From Bombus terrestris (lineage: Eukaryota; Arthropoda; Insecta; Hymenoptera; Apidae), in NCBI RefSeq assembly GCF_910591885.1, contig NW_025963617.1:1-64000 (forward strand): a DNA stretch of 64,000 nt, read 5' to 3'. Below, piece by piece: positions 29,041 through 40,900 of the stretch. Every line of letters starts with the position of its first letter. Position 1 is the stretch's first letter. The notes under the pieces were generated by a model that made no database searches, was not told where the DNA came from, and saw nothing but the letters and a program-made list of their open reading frames with translations. The translations under genes were made by a program, and so were the position numbers.

Positions 29041-30290
29041 GGTACAACGTGGGACACCGTTGAACACCGTTGGACATTGTTGGACATCGTTGGACATCGT
29101 GGGACATCGTTGGACATCGTTGGACATCGTTGGACACCGTTGGACATCGTTGGACACCGTGGGACAACGTGGGACAACGTGGGACACCGTTGGACACCGT
29201 TGGACATCGTTGGACATCGTTGGACATCGTGGGACACCGTTGGACATCGTTGGACACCGTTGGACATCGTTGGACACCGTGGGACAACGTGGGACAACGT
29301 GGGACAACGTGGGACAACGTGGGACACCGTTGGACATCGTTGGACATCGTCGGACACCGTTGGACATCGTTGGACATCGTTGGACATCGTTGGACATCGT
29401 TGGACACCGTTGGACACCGTTGGACACCGTTGGACATCGTTGGACACCGTTGGACATCGTTGGACACCGTTGGACATCGTTGGACATCGTTGGACATCGT
29501 GGGACACCGTTGGACATCGTTGGACATCGTTGGACACCGTTGGACATCGTTGGACATCGTTGGACATCGTTGGACACCGTTGGACACCGTTGGACATCGT
29601 TGGACACCGTGGGACAACATGGGACAACGTGGGACAACGTGGGAAACCATGGAACAACGTGGGACAACGTGGGACAACGTGGGACAACGTGGGACAACGT
29701 GGGACACCGTTGGACATCGTTGGACAACGTGGGACAACGTGGGACAACGTGGGACAACGTGGGACAACGTGGGACAACGTGGGACACCGTTGGACACCGT
29801 GGGACACCGTTGGACACCGTTGGACATCGTTGGACACCGTGGGACAACGTGGGACAACGTGGGACAACGTGGGACAACGTGGGACAACGTGGGACAACGT
29901 GGGACAACGTGGGACAACGTGGGACATCGTGGGACAACGTGGGACAACGTGGGACAACGTGGGACAACGTGGGACAACGTGGGACACCTTTGGACAACGT
30001 GGGACACCGTTGGACATCGTTGGACACCGTGGGACAACGTGGGACAACGTGGGACAACGTGGGACACCGTTGGACACCGTGGGACACCGTTGGACAACGT
30101 GGGACAACGTGGGACAACGTGGGACAACGTGGGACAACGTGGGACACCGTTGGACATCGTTGGACACCGTGGGACAACGTGGGACAACGTGGGACACCGT
30201 TGGACACCGTTGGACATCGTTGGACACCGTTGGACACCGTGGGACAACGTGGGACTACGTGGGACAACGTGGGACAACGTGGGACAACGT
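29041..30290. repeat. GGTACAACGT-headed cassette, copy 4
   Basis: Head 29041, TGAACACCGT 29061, CCATGG 29641, AGG 30291. It is one unit shorter than copies 1 and 3 and is offset 10,380 then 10,370 bp from copy 1. So the b/c duplication effectively continues across this cassette. Private changes are GGGACAACAT at 29611, a CpG loss, and GGGACACCTT at 29981. Confidence 0.8.
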
Positions 30291-31260
30291 AGGACAACGT
30301 GGGACAACGTGGGACACCGTTGGACATCGTTGGACAACGTGGGACATCGTGGGACAACGTGGGACAACGTGGGACAACGTGGGACAACGTGGGACACCGT
30401 TGGACAACGTGGGACAACGTGGGACAACGTGGGACAACGTGGGACAACGTGGGACAACGTGGGACAACGTGGGACAACGTGGGACAACGTGGGACAACGT
30501 GGGACAACGTGGGACACCGTTGGGCATCGTTGGACACCGTGGGACAACGTGGGACAACGTGGGACAACGTGGGACACCGTTGAACACCGTTGGACATTGT
30601 TGGACATCGTTGGACATCGTGGGACACCGTTGGACATGGTTGGACATCGTTGGACACCGTTGGACATCGTTGGACACCGTGGGACAACGTGGGACAACGT
30701 GGGACAACGTGGGACACCGTTGGACACCGTTGGACATCGTTGGACATCGTTGGACATCGTGGGACACCGTTGGACATCGTTGGACACCGTTGGACATCGT
30801 TGGACACCGTGGGACAACGTGGGACAACGTGGGACAACGTGGGACAACGTGGGACAACGTGGGACAACGTGGGACACCGTTGGACATCGTTGGACACCGT
30901 CGGACACCGTTGGACATCGTTGGACATCGTTGGACATCGTTGGACACCGTTGGACACCGTTGGACACCGTTGGACACCGTTGGACATCGTTGGACACCGT
31001 TGGACATCGTTGGACATCGTTGGACATCGTGGGACACCGTTGGACATCGTTGGACATCGTTGGACACCGTTGGACATCGTTGGACATCGTTGGACATCGT
31101 TGGACACCGTTGGACACCGTTGGACATCGTTGGACACCGTGGGACAACGTGGGACAACGTGGGACAACGTGGGAAACCATGGAACAACGTGGGACAACGT
31201 GGGACAGCGTGGGACAACGTGGGACAACGTGGGACACCGTTGGACATCGTTGGACAACGT
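30291..31260. repeat. Domain III duplication at offset ~3,880, left copy
   Basis: The markers AGG 30291, TGAACACCGT 30581, TGGACATGGT 30631 and CGGACACCGT 30901 recur at 34171, 34461, 34511 and 34781, all at offset 3,880. The CCATGG element 31171 and GGGACAGCGT 31201 recur at 35071 and 35101 (offset 3,900, two units more). The copies part at about 31,261 and 35,161. Confidence 0.8.
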
Positions 31261-32080
31261 GGGACACCGTTGGACATCGTTGGACATCGTTGGACACCGT
31301 TGGACATCGTTGGACACCGTTGGACAACGTGGGACAACGTGGGACAACGTGGGACACCGTTGGACACCGTTGGACATCGTTGGACATCGTTGGACATCGT
31401 GGGACACCGTTGGACATCGTTGGACACCGTTGGACATCGTTGGACACCGTGGGACAACGTGGGACAACGTGGGACAACGTGGGACAACGTGGGACACCGT
31501 TGGACATCGTTGGACATCGTCGGACACCGTTGGACATCGTTGGACATCGTTGGACATCGTTGGACATCGTTGGACACCGTTGGACACCGTTGGACACCGT
31601 TGGACATCGTTGGACACCGTTGGACATCGTTGGACACCGTTGGACATCGTTGGACATCGTTGGACATCGTGGGACACCGTTGGACATCGTTGGACATCGT
31701 TGGACACCGTTGGACATCGTTGGACATCGTTGGACATCGTTGGACACCGTTGGACACCGTTGGACATCGTTGGACACCGTGGGACAACGTGGGACAACGT
31801 GGGACAACGTGGGAAACCATGGAACAACGTGGGACAACGTGGGACAACGTGGGACAACGTGGGACAACGTGGGACACCGTTGGACATCGTTGGACAACGT
31901 GGGACAACGCGGGACAACGTGGGACAACGTGGGACAACGTGGGACAACGTGGGACACCGTTGGACACCGTGGGACACCGTTGGACACCGTTGGACATCGT
32001 TGGACACCGTGGGACAACGTGGGACAACGTGGGACAACGTGGGACAACGTGGGACAACGTGGGACAACGTGGGACATCGT
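30621..32080. repeat. Domain III duplication at offset ~1,710, left copy
   Basis: CGGACACCGT 30901, CCATGG 31171, GGGACAGCGT 31201, CCATGG 31811 and GGGACAACGC 31901 recur exactly 1,710 bp later at 32611, 32881, 32911, 33521 and 33611. The left edge (TGGACATGGT 30631 to 32191) has offset 1,560. The right copy therefore gained 150 bp near 32,371-32,520. Confidence 0.8.
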
Positions 32081-32180
32081 TGGACACCGTTGGACATCGT
32101 TGGACACCGTGGGACAACGTGGGACAACGTGGGACAACGTGGGACAACGTGGGACACCGTTGGACATCGTTGGACATCGT

Positions 32181-33780
32181 GGGACACCGTTGGACATGGT
32201 TGGACATCGTTGGACACCGTTGGACATCGTTGGACACCGTGGGACAACGTGGGACAACGTGGGACAACGTGGGACACCGTTGGACACCGTTGGACATCGT
32301 TGGACATCGTTGGACATCGTGGGACACCGTTGGACATCGTTGGACACCGTTGGACATCGTTGGACACCGTGGGACATCGTTGGACACCGTGGGACAACGT
32401 GGGACAACGTGGGACAACGTGGGACACCGTTGGACACCGTTGGACATCGTTGGACATCGTTGGACATCGTGGGACACCGTTGGACATCGTTGGACACCGT
32501 TGGACATCGTTGGACACCGTTGGACAACGTGGGACAACGTGGGACAACGTGGGACAACGTGGGACAACGTGGGACAACGTGGGACACCGTTGGACATCGT
32601 TGGACATCGTCGGACACCGTTGGACATCGTTGGACATCGTTGGACATCGTTGGACATCGTTGGACACCGTTGGACACCGTTGGACACCGTTGGACATCGT
32701 TGGACACCGTTGGACATCGTTGGACATCGTTGGACATCGTGGGACACCGTTGGACATCGTTGGACATCGTTGGACACCGTTGGACATCGTTGGACATCGT
32801 TGGACATCGTTGGACACCGTTGGACACCGTTGGACATCGTTGGACACCGTGGGACAACGTGGGACAACGTGGGACAACGTGGGAAACCATGGAACAACGT
32901 GGGACAACGTGGGACAGCGTGGGACAACGTGGGACAACGTGGGACACCGTTGGACATCGTTGGACAACGTGGGACACCGTTGGACATCGTTGGACATCGT
33001 TGGACACCGTTGGACATCGTTGGACACCGTGGGACAACGTGGGACAACGTGGGACAACGTGGGACACCGTTGGACACCGTTGGACATCGTTGGACATCGT
33101 TGGACATCGTGGGACACCGTTGGACATCGTTGGACACCGTTGGACATCGTTGGACACCGTGGGACAACGTGGGACAACGTGGGACAACGTGGGACAACGT
33201 GGGACACCGTTGGACATCGTTGGACATCGTCGGACACCGTTGGACATCGTTGGACATCGTTGGACATCGTTGGACATCGTTGGACACCGTTGGACACCGT
33301 TGGACACCGTTGGACATCGTTGGACACCGTTGGACATCGTTGGACACCGTTGGACATCGTTGGACATCGTTGGACATCGTGGGACACCGTTGGACATCGT
33401 TGGACATCGTTGGACACCGTTGGACATCGTTGGACATCGTTGGACATCGTTGGACACCGTTGGACACCGTTGGACATCGTTGGACACCGTGGGACAACGT
33501 GGGACAACGTGGGACAACGTGGGAAACCATGGAACAACGTGGGACAACGTGGGACAACGTGGGACAACGTGGGACAACGTGGGACACCGTTGGACATCGT
33601 TGGACAACGTGGGACAACGCGGGACAACGTGGGACAACGTGGGACAACGTGGGACAACGTGGGACACCGTTGGACACCGTGGGACACCGTTGGACACCGT
33701 TGGACATCGTTGGACACCGTGGGACAACGTGGGACAACGTGGGACAACGTGGGACAACGTGGGACAACGTGGGACAACGT
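32181..33780. repeat. Domain III duplication at offset ~1,710, right copy with 150-bp insertion
   Basis: This is the partner of 30,621-32,080. Its extra 15 units at 32,371-32,520 start with one F unit. The other 14 repeat the order of units just upstream at 32,231-32,370, so the insertion looks like a recent local tandem duplication. Confidence 0.78.
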
Positions 33781-34170
33781 GGGACAACGTGGGACAACGT
33801 GGGACATCGTGGGACAACGTGGGACAACGTGGGACAACGTGGGACAACGTGGGACAACGTGGGACACCGTTGGACAACGTGGGACACCGTTGGACATCGT
33901 TGGACACCGTGGGACAACGTGGGACAACGTGGGACAACGTGGGACACCGTTGGACACCGTGGGACACCGTTGGACAACGTGGGACAACGTGGGACAACGT
34001 GGGACAACGTGGGACAACGTGGGACACCGTTGGACATCGTTGGACACCGTGGGACAACGTGGGACAACGTGGGACACCGTTGGACACCGTTGGACATCGT
34101 TGGACACCGTTGGACACCGTGGGACAACGTGGGACTACGTGGGACAACGTGGGACAACGTGGGACAACGT

Positions 34171-35160
34171 AGGACAACGTGGGACAACGTGGGACACCGT
34201 TGGACATCGTTGGACAACGTGGGACATCGTGGGACAACGTGGGACAACGTGGGACAACGTGGGACAACGTGGGACACCGTTGGACAACGTGGGACAACGT
34301 GGGACAACGTGGGACAACGTGGGACAACGTGGGACAACGTGGGATAACGTGGGACAACGTGGGACAACGTGGGACAACGTGGGACAACGTGGGACACCGT
34401 TGGGCATCGTTGGACACCGTGGGACAACGTGGGACAACGTGGGACAACGTGGGACACCGTTGAACACCGTTGGACATTGTTGGACATCGTTGGACATCGT
34501 GGGACACCGTTGGACATGGTTGGACATCGTTGGACACCGTTGGACATCGTTGGACACCGTGGGACAACGTGGGACAACGTGGGACAACGTGGGACACCGT
34601 TGGACACCGTTGGACATCGTTGGACATCGTTGGACATCGTGGGACACCGTTGGACATCGTTGGACACCGTTGGACATCGTTGGACACCGTGGGACAACGT
34701 GGGACAACGTGGGACAACGTGGGACAACGTGGGACAACGTGGGAAAACGTGGGACACCGTTGGACATCGTTGGACATCGTCGGACACCGTTGGACATCGT
34801 TGGACATCGTTGGACATCGTTGGACATCGTTGGACACCGTTGGACACCGTTGGACACCGTTGGACATCGTTGGACACCGTTGGACATCGTTGGACACCGT
34901 TGGACATCGTTGGACATCGTTGGACATCGTGGGACACCGTTGGACATCGTTGGACATCGTTGGACACCGTTGGACATCGTTGGACATCGTTGGACATCGT
35001 TGGACACCGTTGGACACCGTTGGACATCGTTGGACACCGTGGGACAACGTGGGACAACGTGGGACAACGTGGGAAACCATGGAACAACGTGGGACAACGT
35101 GGGACAGCGTGGGACAACGTGGGACAACGTGGGACACCGTTGGACATCGTTGGACAACGT
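34171..35160. repeat. Domain III duplication at offset ~3,880, right copy
   Basis: This is the partner of 30,291-31,260. Private changes are GGGATAACGT at 34341, which also occurs in Domain IV, and GGGAAAACGT at 34741. Confidence 0.78.
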
Positions 35161-35600
35161 GGGACAACGTGGGACAACGTGGGACAACGTGGGACAACGT
35201 GGGACAACGTGGGACACCGTTGGACACCGTGGGACACCGTTGGACACCGTTGGACATCGTTGGACACCGTGGGACAACGTGGGACAACGTGGGACAACGT
35301 GGGACAACGTGGGACAACGTGGGACAACGTGGGACAACGTGGGACAACGTGGGACAACGTGGGACAACGTGGGACAACGTGGGACAACGTGGGACACCGT
35401 TGGGCATCGTTGGACACCGTGGGACAACGTGGGACAACGTGGGACAACGTGGGACAACGTGGGACAACGTGGGACAACGTGGGACAACGTGGGACAACGT
35501 GGGACAACGTGGGACAACGTGGGACAACGTGGGACAACGTGGGACAACGTGGGACACCGTTGGGCATCGTTGGACACCGTGGGACAACGTGGGACAACGT

Positions 35601-36240
35601 GGTACAACGTGGGACACCGTTGAACACCGTTGGACATTGTTGGACATCGTTGGACATCGTGGGACACCGTTGGACATCGTTGGACATCGTTGGACACCGT
35701 TGGACATCGTTGGACACCGTGGGACAACGTGGGACAACGTGGGACAACGTGGGACACCGTTGGACACCGTTGGACATCGTTGGACATCGTTGGACATCGT
35801 GGGACACCGTTGGACATCGTTGGACACCGTTGGACATCGTTGGACACCGTGGGACAACGTGGGACAACGTGGGACAACGTGGGACAACGTGGGACACCGT
35901 TGGACATCGTTGGACATCGTCGGACACCGTTGGACATCGTTGGACATCGTTGGACATCGTTGGACATCGTTGGACACCGTTGGACACCGTTGGACACCGT
36001 TGGACATCGTTGGACACCGTTGGACATCGTTGGACACCGTTGGACATCGTTGGACATCGTTGGACATCGTGGGACACCGTTGGACATCGTTGGACATCGT
36101 TGGACACCGTTGGACATCGTTGGACATCGTTGGACATCGTTGGACACCGTTGGACACCGTTGGACATCGTTGGACACCGTGGGACAACGTGGGACAACGT
36201 GGGACAACGTGGGAAACCATGGAACAACGTGGGACAACGT
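35601..36240. repeat. GGTACAACGT-headed cassette, copy 5 (truncated)
   Basis: Head 35601, TGAACACCGT 35621 and CCATGG 36211 (590 bp after the TGA unit) match the other copies. After the CCATGG element it switches into an A-rich stretch that leads toward TCGACATCGG at 36761. Confidence 0.75.
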
Positions 36241-37900
36241 GGGACAACGTGGGACAACGTGGGACAACGTGGGACAACGTGGGACAACGTGGGACAACGT
36301 GGGACAACGTGGGACATCGTGGGACAACGTGGGACAACGTGGGACAACGTGGGACAACGTGGGACAACGTGGGACACCGTGGGACAACGTGGGACACCGT
36401 TGGACATCGTTGGACACCGTGGGACAACGTGGGACAACGTGGGACAACGTGGGACACCGTTGGACACCGTTGGACATCGTTGGACATCGTTGGACATCGT
36501 GGGACACCGTTGGACATCGTTGGACACCGTTGGACATCGTTGGACACCGTGGGACAACGTGGGACAACGTGGGACAACGTGGGACAACGTGGGACAACGT
36601 GGGACAACGTGGGACAACGTGGGACAACGTGGGACAACGTGGGACAACGTGGGACATCGTGGGACAACGTGGGACAACGTGGGACAACGTGGGACATCGT
36701 TGGACATCGTTGGACATCGTTGGACACCGTTGGACACCGTTGGACACCGTTGGACACCGTTCGACATCGGTGGACATCGTGGGACACCGTTGGACACCGT
36801 TGGACATCGTTGGACACCGTTGGACACCGTGGGACAACGTGGGACAACGTGGGACAACGTGGGACAACGTGGGACAACGTGGGACAACGTGGGACAACGT
36901 GGGACACCGTTGGACACCGTGGGACACCGTTGGACAACGTGGGACAACGTGGGACAACGTGGGACAACGTGGGACAACGTGGGACACCGTTGGACACCGT
37001 GGGACACCGTTGGACACCGTTGGACATCGTTGGACACCGTGGGACAACGTGGGACAACGTGGGACAACGTGGGAAACCATGGAACAACGTGGGACAACGT
37101 GGGACAACGTGGGACAACGTGGGACAACGTGGGACACCGTTGGACATCGTTGGACACCGTGGGACAACGTGGGACAACGTGGGACAACGTGGGACACCGT
37201 TGGACACCGTGGGACACCGTTGGACAACGTGGGACAACGTGGGACAACGTGGGACAACGTGGGACAACGTGGGACAACGTGGGACAACGTGGGACAACGT
37301 GGGACACCGTTGGACACCGTTGGACATCGTTGGACACCGTGGGACAACGTGGGACAACGTGGGACAACGTGGGACACCGTTGGACACCGTGGGACACCGT
37401 TGGACAACGTGGGACAACGTGGGACAACGTGGGACAACGTGGGACAACGTGGGACAACGTGGGACAACGTGGGACAACGTGGGACAACGTGGGACAACGT
37501 GGGACAACGTGGGACAACGTGGGACACCGTTGGACACCGTGGGACACCGTTGGACAACGTGGGACAACGTGGGACAACGTGGGACAACGTGGGACAACGT
37601 GGGACACCGTTGGACACCGTGGGACACCGTTGGACACCGTTGGACATCGTTGCACACCGTGGGACAACGTGGGACAACGTGGGACAACGTGGGAAACCAT
37701 GGAACAACGTGGGACAACGTGGGACAACGTGGGACAACGTGGGACAACGTGGGACACCGTTGGACATCGTTGGACACCGTGGGACAACGTGGGACAACGT
37801 GGGACACCGTTGGACACCGTTGGACATCGTTGGACACCGTTGGACACCGTGGGACAACGTGGGACAACGTGGGACAACGTGGGACAACGTGGGACAACGT

Positions 37901-40900
37901 AGGACAACGTGGGACAACGTGGGACACCGTTGGACATCGTTGGACAACTTGGGACATCGTGGGACAACGTGGGACAACGTGGGACAACGTGGGACAACGT
38001 GGGACACCGTTGGACACCGTGGGACACCGTTGGACACCGTTGGACACCGTGGGACACCGTTGGACACCGTTGGACATCGTTGGACACCGTTGGACACCGT
38101 TGGACACCGTTGGACACCGTGGGACAACGTGGACAACGTGGAAAAACGTGGGACAACGTGGGACAACGTGGGACAACGTGGGACAACGTGGGACAACGTG
38201 GGACAACGTGGGACAACGTGGGACAACGTGGGACCACGTGGGACACCGTTGGACATCGTTGCACACCGTGGGACAACGTGGGACAACGTGGGACAACGTG
38301 GGAAACCATGGAACAACGTGGGACAACGTGGGACAACGTGGGACAACGTGGGACAACGTGGGACAACGTGGGACAACGTGGGACAACGTGGGACAACGTG
38401 GGACAACGTGGGACAACGTGGGACAACGTGGGACAACGTGGGACAACGTGGGACAACGTGGGACAACGTGGGACAACGTGGGACAACGTGGGACAACGTG
38501 GGACAACGTGGGACAACGTGGGACAACGTGGGACAACGTGGGACACCGTTGGGCATCGTTGGACACCGTGGGACAACGTGGGACAACGTGGGACATCGTG
38601 GGACACCGTTGGACACCGTTGGACATTGTTGGACATCGTTGGACATCGTGGGACACCGTTGGACATCGTTGGACATCGTTGGACACCGTTGGACATCGTT
38701 GGACACCGTGGGACAACGTGGGACAACGTGGGACAACGTGGGACACCGTTGGACACCGTTGGACATCGTTGGACATCGTTGGACATCGTGGGACACCGTT
38801 GGACATCGTTGGACACCGTTGGACATCGTTGGACACCGTGGGACAACGTGGGACAACGTGGGACAACGTGGGACAACGTGGGACACCGTTGGACATCGTT
38901 GGACATCGTTGGACACCGTTGGACATCGTTGGACATCGTTGGACATCGTTGGACATCGTTGGACACCGTTGGACACCGTTGGACATCGTTGGACACCGTG
39001 GGACAACGTGGGACAACGTGGGACAACGTTGGACATCGTTGGACACCGTTGGACATCGTTGGACACCGTGGGACAACGTGGGACAACGTGGGACAACGTG
39101 GGAAACCATGGAACAACGTGGGACATCGTGGGACAACGTGGGACAACGTGGGACAACGTGGGACACCGTTGGACATCGTTGGACAACGTGGGACAACGTG
39201 GGACAACGTGGGACAACGTGGGACAACGTGGGACAACGTGGGACACCGTTGGACACCGTGGGACACCGTTGGACACCGTTGGACATCGTTGGACACCGTG
39301 GGACAACGTGGGACAACGTGGGACAACGTGGGACAACGTGGGACAACGTGGGACAACGTGGGACAACGTGGGACAACGTGGGACATCGTGGGACAACGTG
39401 GGACAACGTGGGACAACGTGGGACAACGTGGGACAACGTGGGACACCGTTGGACAACGTGGGACACCGTTGGACATCGTTGGACACCGTGGGACAACGTG
39501 GGACAACGTGGGACAACGTGGGACACCGTTGGACACCGTTGGACAACGTGGGACAACGTGGGACAACGTGGGACATCGTGGGACAACGTGGGACAACGTG
39601 GGACAACGTGGGACAACGTGGGACAACGTGGGACACCGTTGGACAACGTGGGACACCGTTGGACATCGTTGGACACCGTGGGACAACGTGGGACAACGTG
39701 GGACAACGTGGGACACCGTTGGACACCGTGGGACACCGTTGGACAACGTGGGACAACGTGGGACAACGTGGGACAACGTGGGACAACGTGGGACAACGTG
39801 GGACACCGTTGGACACCGTGGGACACCGTTGGACAACGTGGGACAACGTGGGACAACGTGGGACAACGTGGGACAACGTGGGACACCGTTGGACACCGTG
39901 GGACACCGTTGGACACCGTTGGACATCGTTGCACACCGTGGGACAACGTGGGACAACGTGGGACAACGTGGGAAACCATGGAACAACGTGGGACAACGTG
40001 GGACAACGTGGGACAACGTGGGACAACGTGGGACACCGTTGGACATCGTTGGACACCGTGGGACAACGTGGGACAACGTGGGACACCGTTGGACACCGTT
40101 GGACATCGTTGGACACCGTTGGACACCGTGGGACAACGTGGGACTACGTGGGACAACGTGGGACAACGTGGGACAACGTAGGACAACGTGGGACAACGTG
40201 GGACACCGTTGGACATCGTTGGACAACGTGGGACATCGTGGGACAACGTGGGACAACGTGGGACAACGTGGGACAACGTGGGACACCGTTGGACACCGTG
40301 GGACACCGTTGGTCACCGTTGGACACCGTGGGACACCGTTGGACACCGTTGGACATCGTTGGACACCGTTGGACACCGTTGGACACCGGTGGACACCGTG
40401 GGACAACGTGGGACAACGTGGGACAACGTGGGACAACGTGGGACAACGTGGGACAACGTGGGACAACGTGGGACAACGTGGGACACCGTTGGGCATCGTT
40501 GGACACCGTGGGACAACGTGGGACAACGTGGGACAACGTGGGACAACGTGGGACAACGTGGGACAACGTGGGACAACGTGGGACATCGTGGGACAACGTG
40601 GGACAACGTGGGACAACGTGGGACAACGTGGGACAACGTGGGACACCGTTGGACAACGTGGGACACCGTTGGACATCGTTGGACACCGTGGGACAACGTG
40701 GGACAACGTGGGACAACGTGGGACACCGTTGGACACCGTTGGACATCGTTGGACATCGTTGGACATCGTGGGACACCGTTGGACATCGTTGGACACCGTT
40801 GGACATCGTTGGACACCGTGGGACAACGTGGGACAACGTGGGACAACGTGGGACAACGTGGGACAACGTGGGACAACGTGGGACAACGTGGGACAACGTG

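Larger units (their letters stand above)
28411..37900. repeat. Domain III: C/D-rich cassettes
   Basis: This domain runs from the AGG head at 28411 to the one at 37901. Long stretches are alternating C and D units (for example 29,341-29,600, 31,501-31,780 and 32,581-32,840). TGGACATCGG is missing between 27001 and 36761. TGAACACCGT heads lie at 29061, 30581, 34461 and 35621. GGGACTACGT (30251, 34131) lies 40 bp before AGG heads (30291, 34171). GGGACAGCGT (31201, 32911, 35101) and TGGACATGGT (30631, 32191, 34511) are near-private markers of this domain. Confidence 0.75.
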
